64,000 nt of DNA from contig NZ_SGXM01000005.1 in NCBI RefSeq assembly GCF_004217045.1, positions 62,001 to 126,000 on the forward strand. Reading direction: 5' to 3'. Position numbers and translations under genes: made by a program. This DNA comes from Cupriavidus agavae. GTDB lineage: Bacteria; Pseudomonadota; Gammaproteobacteria; Burkholderiales; Burkholderiaceae. Of this stretch, positions 35,376-44,533 are shown piece by piece; positions within the stretch are counted from its first letter, which is position 1, and the number at the start of each line of letters is the position of its first letter. The notes under the pieces were generated by a model that did no database searches, was not told the origin of the DNA, and saw only the letters and a list, made by a program, of their open reading frames with translations.

Positions 35376-35410
35376 AAAAAACCCCCTAGGGAAAGGCTAG
35401 GGGGTTTTTT
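35376..35410. terminator. Bidirectional intrinsic terminator
   Basis: AAAAAACCCCCTAG (35376-35389) and CTAGGGGGTTTTTT (35397-35410) form a perfect 14-bp stem with the 7-nt loop GGAAAGG. T-runs follow on both strands. It lies between the convergent Bug gene and pilin gene and should stop both transcripts. Confidence 0.93.
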
Positions 35411-35430
35411 TACGACTGGGTGGTTACTGC

Positions 35431-35973
35431 TTAGCTGTTGCCCGTGCCCGGGGTGTCCGTGCCCGGGGTGCCCGTGCCCGGGGTGCTCGGAGCCGTTGCA
35501 ATCGGGCAAGAAGCCGGTGCGTACGAATCCTTCCAGCCCGTCGAACCCGACGGCTTGGTCGTCACGCAGGTCCAGGTCCCCGAGTTGGCACGCGACCACG
35601 TGATCTTGGCGCCCACCACGGCAGGGCTGGCCGACTTGCCAGTACCGCCAATCGTGGACTCCCACTTGAACGCACCTGACGTCATGTCTTGGGCGGTCGG
35701 CAGCGTCGGGTCGTCATAGAGATTCGACTTGACGTAACCGAGGTCGGCGATAGCGGTGGGCTGCTGACCGCTATTGATGCGGTCTTCGAAAGCGGTCTTG
35801 TACGCGCCGAGTTCGCCCACTGCACGAGCCATCTGGGCGCGCGCGGTGTAATCCTGATATTGCGGAATCGCAATAGCAGCCAGGATACCGATGATCGCGA
35901 CCACGATCATCAGTTCGATCAGCGTGAAACCCTTCTGGACCCGTTGGTGGATTCCCATCCGTGCTTTTTTCAT
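35431..35973 (-). CDS. pilA: Type IV major pilin, type IVa
   Basis: Prepilin of 180 residues. The start at 35973 gives a 15-residue leader; the prepilin peptidase site is G15-F16 in [20 protein letters not shown], with Glu at mature position 5. Hydrophobic helix and [12 protein letters not shown] follow, as in class IVa pilins. Cys136 and Cys156 ([10 protein letters not shown] to APASCPIA) bound the C-terminal disulfide loop. After the loop comes an unusual tail of three TPGT-type units (about 164-178). A consensus sigma54 promoter precedes the gene, as for pilA genes under PilSR control in other proteobacteria. Monocistronic. Confidence 0.95.
   Translation of the reverse strand: MKKARMGIHQRVQKGFTLIELMIVVAIIGILAAIAIPQYQDYTARAQMARAVGELGAYKTAFEDRINSGQQPTAIADLGYVKSNLYDDPTLPTAQDMTSGAFKWESTIGGTGKSASPAVVGAKITWSRANSGTWTCVTTKPSGSTGWKDSYAPASCPIATAPSTPGTGTPGTDTPGTGNS
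35442..35486. repeat. Three tandem 15-bp repeats in the pilin tail
   Basis: Copies at 35442-35456, 35457-35471 and 35472-35486 read CCGTGCCCGGGGTG plus T, C and C. They code on the minus strand for the [10 protein letters not shown] units at the pilin C-terminus. In-frame slippage would add or remove five residues per copy. Confidence 0.85.
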
Positions 35974-36028
35974 GGAATTGACCCCTGTAATTTGTTGAGA
36001 ACAGCGTGTTGCTGTCGGGGAGCTATAG

Positions 36029-36044
36029 AGCAACAGGTGTGCCA
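36029..36044 (-). promoter_or_regulatory. Sigma54 (RpoN) promoter of pilA
   Basis: On the minus strand the bases read TGGCACACCTGTTGCT, an exact fit to the -24/-12 pattern TGGCAC-N5-TTGCW. It lies 56 nt upstream of the pilin start codon. Family knowledge: pilA in several pseudomonads and relatives is sigma54-dependent through PilR. Confidence 0.88.
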
Positions 36045-36223
36045 GCCCCCGAAACCGCCGGAAACCCGTCACCAAGGACTGAAATGTGAGATTTCTTGTC
36101 AGGTGTAACTCGATGTAACTGCCGGAATTTGTCACCCCACGTCCGGAGGGTAGGGCGCATGGTGCACAAATTGACGGTTTTTGTCAGCGAGAAGTGACCG
36201 GTAAATCGCCTTTATATCTGATG

Positions 36224-36541
36224 TTACCGAGGCTGAAAGACAATCACGGCCATGCCAGCGATGGCGATTGTGACACCTGTCACATCCCAGACCGAAGGGC
36301 GCACGCCATCGACCAGCCAGAGCCAGGCGATGGCCACCGCTATATAGATACCGCCGTAGGCGGCATAGACGCGACCCGAGGCGTCGGGATGCAGCGTCAG
36401 CAGCCACGCGAATACGGCCAGCGAGACGGCGCCCGGCAGCAGCAGCCACGGGCTGCCGTTCTGGCGCAGCCAGAGGTAGGGCAGGTAGCAGCCGAGGATT
36501 TCGGCCAGGGCGGTGAGGAAGTAGAGGGAGATGGTTTTCAT
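36224..36541 (-). CDS. YnfA family small membrane protein
   Basis: Inner-membrane protein of 105 residues with four helices. The start [20 protein letters not shown] at 36541 matches the YnfA consensus, as do [20 protein letters not shown] and [11 protein letters not shown]. YnfA belongs near the small multidrug-resistance fold, and a transport role is suspected but not settled. No partner subunit is adjacent. Confidence 0.92.
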   Translation of the reverse strand: MKTISLYFLTALAEILGCYLPYLWLRQNGSPWLLLPGAVSLAVFAWLLTLHPDASGRVYAAYGGIYIAVAIAWLWLVDGVRPSVWDVTGVTIAIAGMAVIVFQPR

Positions 36542-36577
36542 TGATGCTGATGTCTGATGTTTTCGCGTCGGTTTTCT

Positions 36578-36604
36578 CCCCTCTCCCACTATGCGGAAGA
36601 GGGG
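36578..36604. repeat. REP-type palindrome, imperfect, at LysR 3' end
   Basis: CCCCTCTCCCAC and GCGGAAGAGGGG flank a short centre. The stop codon of the LysR gene (36589-36591, TAG on the minus strand) lies inside, so the last LysR residues (about PSSA) come from the element. Same family as 49169-49192. Confidence 0.65.
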
Positions 36605-37542
36605 GGCAAAACCCCCCGCAACGCCGCCACCATCCCCGCCACCATCTCATTCACCTCGGCCTCGCGCCGCCACATCACGCCCACCGACGGCAGATCCCAG
36701 CTCAGCGAGAACGGCAGCGTCGCCGCATCGCCAAGGTCGGCCAGTTCGGCGGCCACGGCGCGCGGGACGATCGTGATGGTGTCGGGCTGGCTGCGCAGCA
36801 GCGTGGCCATCGGCTTGATCGAATAGGTTTCGACGATCGGCAGCGGCGGGGCCACGCCGGCCACGGCGAACATCGTGTTGATGGTGCGGCGGACCGGGGT
36901 GTGGGGCGGGGGCAGGATCCAGTCGAGTTCGGCCAGCCGTTTCCAGTCGAGTCCGCCGCGCGCCAGCCGCGCCTGCGCCCGCGACGGTACCACGAGCACC
37001 GGTTCCTCGCGGTATAGCGGCTGCTGCACGATGTCCTCGCCGGCCTCGTAGAACGAGCGCGCGATCACGCAATCGAGTTCGTGGAGCCGCAGCGCGTTGA
37101 CCAGTTCGTCGGTCGTGCCTTCCCGCACCAGCACGGCGATGCGGGGCGACTGGCCCAGCCCGTAGGCCAGCGCGGCGTCGAGCACGGCGCGGGCCGTGTA
37201 CGGAATCACGCCGATGCGCAGCCGTCCGCGCCGGCCCGCCTCGATTACGCTCAGTTGCCGTCCCAGCGCATCGGCGTCGGCCAGCGTGGTGCGCGCATGG
37301 GCCAGCACGGCCACACCGGTGGCGGTGGGTTCCAGCCCGTTGCGGGTGCGCGTGAACAGCGGCGTCATGAAGATGTCCTCGATCTCGCGCAGCGCCTTGG
37401 TCACCGCCGGCTGGGACAGGTTCAGCTCGGCGGCCACGCGCGAGATCGAGCGCTGGCGTTCCAACGCCAGCAGCAGCGGCAAATGCCGCAGGCGCAAGCG
37501 CGACACGATTTGATGCAGCAGCTTGTCAGTGGCAATGGGCAT
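36589..37542 (-). CDS. LysR-type regulator, divergent from gamma-glutamyltransferase-like gene
   Basis: Regulator of 317 residues. The start [20 protein letters not shown] at 37542 is chosen; the HTH follows with [20 protein letters not shown] and [20 protein letters not shown]. It resembles the GbpR/CbbR-like subgroup that carries about 20 residues before the HTH. The effector domain begins [14 protein letters not shown]. It is divergent from the ggt-like, Bug and GAF genes and is their likely regulator. The C-terminal end lies in a REP-type palindrome. Confidence 0.9.
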   Translation of the reverse strand: MPIATDKLLHQIVSRLRLRHLPLLLALERQRSISRVAAELNLSQPAVTKALREIEDIFMTPLFTRTRNGLEPTATGVAVLAHARTTLADADALGRQLSVIEAGRRGRLRIGVIPYTARAVLDAALAYGLGQSPRIAVLVREGTTDELVNALRLHELDCVIARSFYEAGEDIVQQPLYREEPVLVVPSRAQARLARGGLDWKRLAELDWILPPPHTPVRRTINTMFAVAGVAPPLPIVETYSIKPMATLLRSQPDTITIVPRAVAAELADLGDAATLPFSLSWDLPSVGVMWRREAEVNEMVAGMVAALRGVLPPSSA

Positions 37543-37671
37543 GGCAGTGGGGAGGGGGCGAAGTCGTATAACCGAATGGTAATGCAACGATAAGTTTTTC
37601 GATCTCCGCAGTTATTCCGGCTGCCTATACTCGAATCACCATCAAATGCCTGCAAGAGGAGTCATTTACCC

Positions 37672-39501
37672 ATGTTCACGACACGCCCGGAGATCGTCGG
37701 TACGTTTGGCGTTGCCGCCTCCACGCACTGGCTGGCCACGCAGACCGCGATGGGCGTGCTCGAACGGGGCGGCAACGCTTTCGACGCCGCCGTGGCGGCC
37801 GGTTTCGTGCTGCAGGTGGTGGAACCGCACCTGAACGGCCCCGGCGGCGAGGTGCCGATCCTGCTCTGGAGCGAGCGGGACCGCGCCATGCGTTCCGTCT
37901 GCGGACAGGGTCCCGCCCCGGCGCTGGCCGATCCCGAAGCCCTGCGCGCGCAGGGCCTGGAAATGATGCCCGGCATCGGCCTGATGCCGGCCACGGTGCC
38001 CGGCGCGTTCGGCGCGTGGATGACGATGCTGCGCGACCACGGCACATGGTCGGTGGCCGATGTGCTGGCGCCGGCCATCGGCTACGCGCGCGACGGCTTT
38101 CCGCTGGTGCCGCGCATCTCGCAGGCCATCCTGGCCGTGCAGGCGCTGTTCCGCGACGAGTGGCACAGCTCCGCGCGCACCTGGCTGCCCGATGGCAAGG
38201 TGCCGCGCCCCGGCGCCATGCACACGCTGCCGGTGCTGGCCGATACCTACACGCGCATCGTCGAGACGGCCCAGGCGCAGAGCGACACCCGTACCGGCCA
38301 GATCGATGCCGCGCTGGACTGCTGGTATCGCGGCTTCGTGGCCGAAGCCATCGACGCCTATTGCACCGACACCCCCGTGCGCGACACCACGGGCGACAAG
38401 CACACGGGCCTGCTGCGCTACGACGACCTGGCCGGCTGGCAGCCCACCGTGGAAGCGCCCGTAACGCTCGATTTTGGCCGATATACGATGGCCAAGTGCG
38501 ACATCTGGAGCCAGGGGCCGGTATTCCTGCAGCAGCTTGGCATGCTTCGCCACGCGGGGATCGACGCCCACGCGCCCACCTCGCCCGAGTTCGTCCACAA
38601 GATCGCCGAGGCCGCCAAGCTGGCCATGGCCGACCGCGCCGCCTGGTACGGCGATCCGCGGTTCGAGGCCAGCCGCCTGGGCGCGCTGCTGAACCCGCAC
38701 TACCTGGCCGCGCGCGCCGCGCTGATCGGCGAGCGCGCGTCGGCGGTGCTGCAACCGGGCACGCTCGACGGCCGCGCGCCCCGCATGCCTGACCTCGCCG
38801 TGGCCGAGCGCACGCTGGCCGTGGCCGATACGCGCTTCGGCATTGGCGAGCCCACGTTCGCCGCGCTGCCGCCGGTGGCCGAGTGGGCCGAGCGCGAGAT
38901 CTTCGTGGGCGATACCTGCCACATCGACGTGATCGACCGCCACGGCAACATGGTGGCGGCCACGCCGTCGGGCGGCTGGCTGTCGTCGAGCCCGACGATC
39001 CCGGCGCTGGGTTTCGCGCTGAACACCCGCCTGCAGATGACGTGGCTCGAACCGGGCCTGCCCAATTCGCTGGCACCGGGCAAGCGCCCGTGCACCACGC
39101 TGTCGCCGTCGCTGTGCCTGCGCGACGGCGAGCCGTACATGGCGTTCGGCACGCCCGGCGGCGACCAGCAGGACCAGTGGCAGCTGGCGTTCTTCATGCG
39201 CCACGCGGTGCACGGCATGAACCTGCAGGAGGCCATCGACGCGCCGGCCTGGCACGTGGACCACTTCCCGCAATCGTTCTGGCCGCGCCAGACCACGCTG
39301 AACCGGCTGACCGTGGAGGGCCGCATGCCGGCCCGCACGCTCGACGCGCTGCGCGCGCGCGGGCACGAAGTTCGCGTGGGAGAAGACTGGTCCGAGGGCC
39401 GCATGTCGGCCTGCACGCGCGAGCGCGACGCCCGCGGCCGGCTGGTGCTGCGCGCCGGCGCCAACGCGCGGGGCATGCAGGGCTACGCCGTCGGACGCTG
39501 A
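37672..39501 (+). CDS. Gamma-glutamyltransferase family enzyme, cytosolic type
   Basis: Ntn-hydrolase precursor of 609 residues that should self-cleave into two subunits. The cleavage nucleophile is Thr415 in FVGDTCHIDVIDRHGN, giving chains of about 414 and 195 residues. STHWLATQTAMGVLERGGNA opens the fold, and FGTPGGDQQDQWQLAFFM is in the small subunit. There is no signal peptide, unlike the periplasmic E. coli Ggt. It is closer in layout to cytosolic YwrD-like members. Next to a Bug receptor and GAF protein, it may hydrolyse a gamma-glutamyl or related amide taken up from outside. The specific substrate is unknown. Confidence 0.9.
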   Translation: MFTTRPEIVGTFGVAASTHWLATQTAMGVLERGGNAFDAAVAAGFVLQVVEPHLNGPGGEVPILLWSERDRAMRSVCGQGPAPALADPEALRAQGLEMMPGIGLMPATVPGAFGAWMTMLRDHGTWSVADVLAPAIGYARDGFPLVPRISQAILAVQALFRDEWHSSARTWLPDGKVPRPGAMHTLPVLADTYTRIVETAQAQSDTRTGQIDAALDCWYRGFVAEAIDAYCTDTPVRDTTGDKHTGLLRYDDLAGWQPTVEAPVTLDFGRYTMAKCDIWSQGPVFLQQLGMLRHAGIDAHAPTSPEFVHKIAEAAKLAMADRAAWYGDPRFEASRLGALLNPHYLAARAALIGERASAVLQPGTLDGRAPRMPDLAVAERTLAVADTRFGIGEPTFAALPPVAEWAEREIFVGDTCHIDVIDRHGNMVAATPSGGWLSSSPTIPALGFALNTRLQMTWLEPGLPNSLAPGKRPCTTLSPSLCLRDGEPYMAFGTPGGDQQDQWQLAFFMRHAVHGMNLQEAIDAPAWHVDHFPQSFWPRQTTLNRLTVEGRMPARTLDALRARGHEVRVGEDWSEGRMSACTRERDARGRLVLRAGANARGMQGYAVGR

Positions 39502-39554
39502 GCGGCGCGGAAATCACATACTACAAACGCTGAAGACAGAAGGGGAGTTGCATC

Positions 39555-40532
39555 ATGAGGTCCGTATTGAAGGCTCTGTTGTGCGGTGCCGCCGCACTGA
39601 CCACGTCGTTCGCCAGCCTCGCCGGGGCAGCCGACGCCTATCCCGCCAAGCCCATCACGCTGATCGTGTCGTGGGCCGCCGGCGGCTCCACCGACATCCT
39701 CGCGCGCGTGCTGTCCGAGCACCTGACCAGATCGCTGGGCCAGCCGGTCATCGTGGACAACAAGCCGGGCGCCTCGGGCAACATCGGCTCGGCCATGGTG
39801 GCCCGCGCGCAGCCGGACGGCTACACGCTGCTGGTGGGCTCGATGAGCACGCACGCGATGAACCCGGCGCTGATGGCCAACATGCCGTTCAAGGGCGTGG
39901 ACGACTTCACGCCGCTGGGCCTGCTGGCCTACGTGACCAACACGATGGTCGTGAACCCGTCGGTGCCGGCCAACAACGTCAAGGAACTGATCGCCTACGC
40001 CAAGGCCAACCCCGGCAAGCTGGCCTACGCCAGCGCCGGCCCGGGCTCCACCAACCATCTGAGCGCCGTGCTGTTCGAGAAGATGGCCGGCGTGCAGATG
40101 CTGCACGTGCCCTACAAGGGCGGCGCCCCGGCCGTGGTGGACACCGTGGCGGGCCAGACGCAACTGCTGTTCTCGGCCGGCACGCAGACGCTGCCGCACG
40201 TGAAGGCCGGCAAGCTCAAGCTGCTGGCGGTCACCGAGGCCAGGCGCTCGCCGCTGCTCAAGGACGTGCCGACCGTGGGCGAGACGATTCCCGGCTATGA
40301 ACTGGCGGTCTGGTACGGCGCCTTCGGCCCGAAGAACATGCCGGCGCCGCTGGTGGCCAAGCTCAACACCGAGATCAACCGCGTGATGACGCTGCCCGAG
40401 GTCAAGGCCAAGATGGACGCCATCGGCGTGGAAACGGCCACCTCGACGCCGCAGGAGTTCGGAAAGATCCTGCGCCGCGACAGCGAGCGCTACGGCAAGC
40501 TGATCAAGGAACTGGGCATCCAGGGCGAATGA
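39555..40532 (+). CDS. Bug-family periplasmic solute receptor
   Basis: Binding protein of 325 residues. The start at 39555 follows AGGGGAG. A signal peptide ends near LAGAADA, then AYPAKPITLIVSWAAGGSTD, DNKPGASGNIGSAMVARAQP and HVPYKGGAPAVVDTVAGQTQ mark the Bug fold. It lies 53 nt after the gamma-glutamyltransferase gene and overlaps the GAF gene by 4 nt (ATGA), so all three are one operon. No tctAB genes follow. Confidence 0.93.
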   Translation: MRSVLKALLCGAAALTTSFASLAGAADAYPAKPITLIVSWAAGGSTDILARVLSEHLTRSLGQPVIVDNKPGASGNIGSAMVARAQPDGYTLLVGSMSTHAMNPALMANMPFKGVDDFTPLGLLAYVTNTMVVNPSVPANNVKELIAYAKANPGKLAYASAGPGSTNHLSAVLFEKMAGVQMLHVPYKGGAPAVVDTVAGQTQLLFSAGTQTLPHVKAGKLKLLAVTEARRSPLLKDVPTVGETIPGYELAVWYGAFGPKNMPAPLVAKLNTEINRVMTLPEVKAKMDAIGVETATSTPQEFGKILRRDSERYGKLIKELGIQGE

Positions 40533-41086
40533 TGGCGAGCGTCGACACGCTGGGCCACTGGCAGAACCACCTCAACGCGCTGTTCGACCGCCTGCGCGAC
40601 GCAGCCACCCCGCGTGCCGTGATGGACGCGGTGGGGCAGGCCACGCTCGACCTTGCCGGGCCGGGGCTGCTGACGATCAACGCCTGGCACGCCCGCAGCG
40701 GCGAGATCGAGCGGCTCTGGTCGTCGGACCCGGCCGCGTATCCGGTGGGCGGCAAGAAGCTCAAGGGCGACACGGCGTGGACGCGCCAGTTGCTGGTGCG
40801 CGGCGAGGTGTTCGTTGGCGAGGGAGACGAGGCGCTGGCCGCCGTTTTCGACGACATCGCCGTCATCCGCGGGCTGGGGCTGAACGGCGTGGTCAACGTG
40901 CCGCTGTGCCACGGCGGACGCGTGATCGGCACGTTCAACTACCTCGCGGCCGTGGATACCTGGACGGCGGAGGAAATCACGGTGCTGCGGGTGCTGGGGC
41001 AGATGGTGGCGGGGGCGGTGGCTGAACGCATAGCACGTGGCGTCGCCCTCAATCCGACGTACTCGCACTCCAGAACGCCTGGCTGA
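40529..41086 (+). CDS. GAF-domain protein
   Basis: Cytosolic protein of 185 residues made almost wholly of one GAF domain (about 25-170), with [20 protein letters not shown] near its end. GAF domains bind small molecules or sense redox. There is no kinase, cyclase or HTH attached. The ATG overlaps the Bug stop codon (ATGA), indicating translational coupling, so it may sense or metabolise the same ligand. Its last 38 nt overlap the convergent MgtC gene. Confidence 0.82.
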   Translation: MMASVDTLGHWQNHLNALFDRLRDAATPRAVMDAVGQATLDLAGPGLLTINAWHARSGEIERLWSSDPAAYPVGGKKLKGDTAWTRQLLVRGEVFVGEGDEALAAVFDDIAVIRGLGLNGVVNVPLCHGGRVIGTFNYLAAVDTWTAEEITVLRVLGQMVAGAVAERIARGVALNPTYSHSRTPG

Positions 41087-41771
41087 CCACACTCGTTCCA
41101 CCCAAGCGCGCCACGATCTTGTCGAGCACGTCCCCGTCCACCGACGTCGCGGCCAGCACGGCTTCGATTTCCACGTCCTGCTCGCCGAACGCGCGTACTT
41201 CCAGATCCCCGGTCGGATACTGCGCCGCCTCCAGCGCTTCCTCCAGCAGCCGCATCGCCGTTTTCTGATAATCGCGCGACGTGATCACATGCACGGTGTG
41301 CGTGACCTCGACGGCCGTTGTGTCCAGCGGCTGGCGGTTGATGCGGTCCACCACGGGGCGCAGCAGCGTATTGGCGGCCAGCACGAACAGCGCGCCGATG
41401 GCCGCCTCGGCGATCAGGTCCGACCCGGCGCAGGCGCCCACGGCGGCCGATCCCCACAGCGTGGCGGCCGTGTTGAGCCCGCGCACATTGCCTTCCTCGC
41501 GCATGATCACGCCGGCACCCAGGAAGCCGATGCCGGAAACCACGTAGGCCACCACGCGCACCGCACCCTCGGCGCCGGCCAGGTGGTTGGCCATGTCGAC
41601 GAAGATCGCCGCGCCCACGGCCACCAGCACGTTGGTGCGCAACCCGGCGGTGCGCTGGCGGTACTGGCGCTCGAAGCCGATGATGCCGCCGAGAATGAAC
41701 GCGGCGGCCAGGCTGATCGCGGTGTCGAGCAGCGACATCGGGTCGATGTGCTGCAGGGCTTGGAGGGACAT
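41049..41771 (-). CDS. MgtC/SapB family membrane protein
   Basis: Inner-membrane protein of 240 residues with about five helices, starting [19 protein letters not shown]. Family signature: [58 protein letters not shown] and [17 protein letters not shown]. The C-terminal soluble part (about 150-240) looks ACT-like. MgtC proteins support growth in low Mg or in macrophages and affect ATP synthase in pathogens; here the role is unproven. A longer reading frame extending to 42614 is an overprint of the next gene. Confidence 0.9.
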   Translation of the reverse strand: MSLQALQHIDPMSLLDTAISLAAAFILGGIIGFERQYRQRTAGLRTNVLVAVGAAIFVDMANHLAGAEGAVRVVAYVVSGIGFLGAGVIMREEGNVRGLNTAATLWGSAAVGACAGSDLIAEAAIGALFVLAANTLLRPVVDRINRQPLDTTAVEVTHTVHVITSRDYQKTAMRLLEEALEAAQYPTGDLEVRAFGEQDVEIEAVLAATSVDGDVLDKIVARLGGTSVVSQAFWSASTSD

Positions 41772-41845
41772 GGGCGGTATCCGGTCGGGCCAGAAAATGG
41801 CGCGATTGTGGCACAGCCGCATGTCATCTGGACAGCCCGCCCTGC

Positions 41846-42826
41846 TCAGCCCCAGCTGCCCGTGGCCAGCGCCTGCGGCGACGCCCCGCCGGGGATGAAA
41901 TCCCAGCGCAGCGGCAGCGCGCGGTCGCGCCGCACGATGGTTTCGGGCATGAAGCGCCACAGTAGCTGAGCGCGCTCGAACCGGGCGATTTCTGGCGAAT
42001 CGGTGATGACCTCGGTGCGGCCCGTCATCTGCAGCAGGTCTCCGGTGGGGTAGTTCACGAACACGAGTCCGGCCACGGGGTTGACCATCAGGTTGCCGAG
42101 CGTGTTGTAGAACGTGTTGCCCGGAAAATCGGGAATCGTCAGCCCGCCGTCCGCATCCACGCGCACGAAGCCCGGCTTGCCGCCCCGGTGCGAGACGTCC
42201 ACCTGCCGCTCGCCGCTCGCCAGATCCGCGTACGACGCCACGAAGAACGAGTCCGAAGCGCCGATCAGCTTGCGGGCACGCTCGTCGAGCACGCTCATGA
42301 CCTGCGGCGCCACGTCGGTGGGGGTGGCTGGGTCGCGTACCAGCGCGAAGTCGCGCTTCTGGATGTACTGCGGGCAGTTGCCGAAGCTCTGCCCCACGGC
42401 CACGCGGAAGCGGGCGGCGCCGGTACGCGCGACCGTGCCATTCATGCGGTTGCGCCGGCGCGTGGCCGGCTCGATGCCGAGCAGGCCGATGGCGTTGCCG
42501 TCTTCGAGCCCGGCCTCGGCCGGATCGGCGGGGTCGCGGATCACGGCGAGGTCGAGCGCACGCGGATCGGGCGAATCCATGAAGCCGGGCGCGCCGGCGC
42601 GCACCGTGGCCCACGGGCGGCCATCGGGCGCCACGGCGCCGATCACGATCGACGGCAGTTGTTTGAAGAAATCACGATGCTGCTCGGGCATGAAATCGCG
42701 CACCACGCGCGGGCCCACTTCGGCCAGGCGCGCCTCCATGCCCGCATGGGCCTGCAACAGGCGTTCACCGGCGTGCCACGGCGTGCCGGGCTGGCGTTCC
42801 ACTTGCGACGACTGGACGGGGGACAT
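41846..42826 (-). CDS. Pyridoxamine 5'-phosphate oxidase-fold protein
   Basis: Cytosolic protein of 326 residues with two split-barrel PNPOx-like halves. FMPEQHRDFFKQLPSIVIGA and DGRPWATVRAGAPGFM are seen in the first, and FNYP-like VFVNYPTGDLLQMTGRTEVI in the second, the flavin-binding part. The internal DSFFVASYADLASGERQVDV fits the second half. It lies 33 nt after the GST gene on the same strand, and both probably belong to the LysR at 43616-44524. Flavin reductase or detoxification roles are typical of such fusions; the reaction is unknown. Confidence 0.82.
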   Translation of the reverse strand: MSPVQSSQVERQPGTPWHAGERLLQAHAGMEARLAEVGPRVVRDFMPEQHRDFFKQLPSIVIGAVAPDGRPWATVRAGAPGFMDSPDPRALDLAVIRDPADPAEAGLEDGNAIGLLGIEPATRRRNRMNGTVARTGAARFRVAVGQSFGNCPQYIQKRDFALVRDPATPTDVAPQVMSVLDERARKLIGASDSFFVASYADLASGERQVDVSHRGGKPGFVRVDADGGLTIPDFPGNTFYNTLGNLMVNPVAGLVFVNYPTGDLLQMTGRTEVITDSPEIARFERAQLLWRFMPETIVRRDRALPLRWDFIPGGASPQALATGSWG

Positions 42827-42859
42827 GGCGCTCTCCTGGGCGGACGGGGCGGATGGGAA

Positions 42860-43471
42860 TCAGGCGGCGAGGCCGACCGGGGTCTGCTGGAACGGCACGA
42901 AGCCGGGCAGCGCCTCCACGCGGGCCAGCCACTGGCGCACGTTGGCGAATGGGGCCAGGTCGACGTAGCCTTCGGGCGCACGCGCGGTGTAGCTGTAGAG
43001 CGCCACGTCGGCAATGGTCGGGTGATCGGCGGCGATCCACGGGCTGGCGGCCAGTGCGTCGTCCATGCGCTGCAGTACCACCTGGGCGCGGGCGATGGCG
43101 GCGTCGGCATCGACCGGCGCCTTGAAGACCGTCTTGAGCCGCGCCGTGGCCGGGCCGAAGGCGATGTCGCCCGCCGCCACCGACAGCCAGCGCTGCACTG
43201 CCGCCGCTCCGGCCGGGGTTTCGGGCAGCCAGTCGGTCCGGCCCAGCTTCCGGGCCAGATAGACGAGGATGGCATTCGAATCGCTGACGATCTGGTTGCC
43301 GTCGACCAGCACCGGCACCTGTCCGAACGGATTGAGCTTCAGGAATTCGGGAGCCTTGTGGGCGCGGGCCGCCAGATCGACATCGATGATGTCGGCGGGC
43401 TGGCCCAGCAGGCCCAGGAACAGGCGGGCGCGGTGGGCGTGTCCGGAGAGGGGGTGGCCGTAGAGCTGCAT
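42860..43471 (-). CDS. Glutathione S-transferase
   Basis: Cytosolic GST of 203 residues. The N-terminal thioredoxin fold has [20 protein letters not shown], the cis-Pro loop [13 protein letters not shown] and ESN-type [13 protein letters not shown] for glutathione binding. The C-terminal helical domain contains [20 protein letters not shown] with the N-capping Asp. It fits the theta/beta-like bacterial group. It precedes the PNPOx-like gene, suggesting detoxification or reductive cleavage of an organic compound. Confidence 0.9.
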   Translation of the reverse strand: MQLYGHPLSGHAHRARLFLGLLGQPADIIDVDLAARAHKAPEFLKLNPFGQVPVLVDGNQIVSDSNAILVYLARKLGRTDWLPETPAGAAAVQRWLSVAAGDIAFGPATARLKTVFKAPVDADAAIARAQVVLQRMDDALAASPWIAADHPTIADVALYSYTARAPEGYVDLAPFANVRQWLARVEALPGFVPFQQTPVGLAA

Positions 43472-43615
43472 GGTCGGGGCGTCCTGTCGATTGTTGCGGC
43501 TTCCGGGTTGGATGCCGCGTTCGGAACGACTATAGACGCGCCGCCGGGCGGGAAAAATGGCCGGGACGACAAGGGATTCTTCCTGGATTCGGGAGAATCG
43601 GCGAAACCCGGAGGT

Positions 43616-44524
43616 TCAGGCGGAAGGGTTCAGCGCGGCATTGGCCCGCAGGGTATCGACGGCGAGGTCGATGAAGGCCCGCACCCTGTGCATCGCATGG
43701 CGGCCTTCGCGGTGGATCACGTGGATCGGCAGCGGTGGCTGTTCGAAATCTTCGAGCACTACCTGCAGCCGGCCGTCGCGCAGTTCGTCGGCCACCTGGT
43801 ACGACAGCACGCCCGCCAGGCCCAAGCCGGCCACGGCGGCGGCAATCGCCGAATCGTTGGTCGTGGTGGTCATCCGTGGATGCAGCCGTACGGCAAACGG
43901 GTCGCCGTTGTGCTGAAAGCGCCACTCGGGGACCGTCGACGCGCCGGTCGCCTGGATCACCGTATGGTCGGCCAGCCGCTCGGGCGCGGCAGGCGCGCCG
44001 TGGCGCGCCAGATAGGACGGCGCCGCGCAGACCACGCGCCGTACCTGCCCGACCTGAATCGCCTGCAGCGACGAATTCGGCAACGGCCCGATCCGCACGC
44101 CCACGTCGATCCCCTCGTCGATGAAATTGACCACGCGGTCGATGAGCAGGCAATCGACGTCGACCTCGGGGTAGCGCAGCAGGTATTCCACCACCAGCGG
44201 CGTCACGTAGCGGCGCCCGAACAGCACCGAAGCCGTGATCGAGAGCCGTCCGCGTGGCGCCTCGTGGGCGCCGGCCGCCGCCAGCTCGGCATCGTCGATG
44301 TCGCCCAGGATGCGGCGGCAGTTCTCGTAATAGGCCACGCCGGTGGCGGTGGGCCGCACCACGCGCGTGGTGCGCGTGAGCAGCCGCACGCCCAGGTGCG
44401 CTTCGAGTTCGGTCACGACCCGGCTGACCACGCTCAGCGACATGTCAAGCTGGCGCGCGGCCGGCGTGAAGCCGCCGCTGTCCACGACAGCCACGAAGGT
44501 CTTCATTGCCTGGAGCCGGTCCAT
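43616..44524 (-). CDS. LysR-type regulator upstream of GST gene
   Basis: Regulator of 302 residues. The HTH region reads MDRLQAMKTFVAVVDSGGFT, then SLSVVSRVVTELEAHLGVRL, of the AaeR/DsdC-like 'LysR with MDRL start' group. The effector domain runs to residue 290. It lies 144 nt upstream of the GST gene on the same strand and 9 nt after the AI-2E-type permease, so it might be cotranscribed with that permease. Control of the GST/PNPOx pair is likely by position. Confidence 0.9.
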   Translation of the reverse strand: MDRLQAMKTFVAVVDSGGFTPAARQLDMSLSVVSRVVTELEAHLGVRLLTRTTRVVRPTATGVAYYENCRRILGDIDDAELAAAGAHEAPRGRLSITASVLFGRRYVTPLVVEYLLRYPEVDVDCLLIDRVVNFIDEGIDVGVRIGPLPNSSLQAIQVGQVRRVVCAAPSYLARHGAPAAPERLADHTVIQATGASTVPEWRFQHNGDPFAVRLHPRMTTTTNDSAIAAAVAGLGLAGVLSYQVADELRDGRLQVVLEDFEQPPLPIHVIHREGRHAMHRVRAFIDLAVDTLRANAALNPSA

Positions 44525-44533
44525 GGTGCGCCG

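Noticed and set aside
35442..35486. CRISPR-like array
   Set aside because: Three contiguous 15-bp units without spacers, inside the pilin gene; a coding tandem repeat.
41772..42614. N-terminal extension of the MgtC frame
   Set aside because: The part before MSLQALQ has Arg/Gly overprint composition and covers the PNPOx gene in another frame; the MgtC family starts at 41771.
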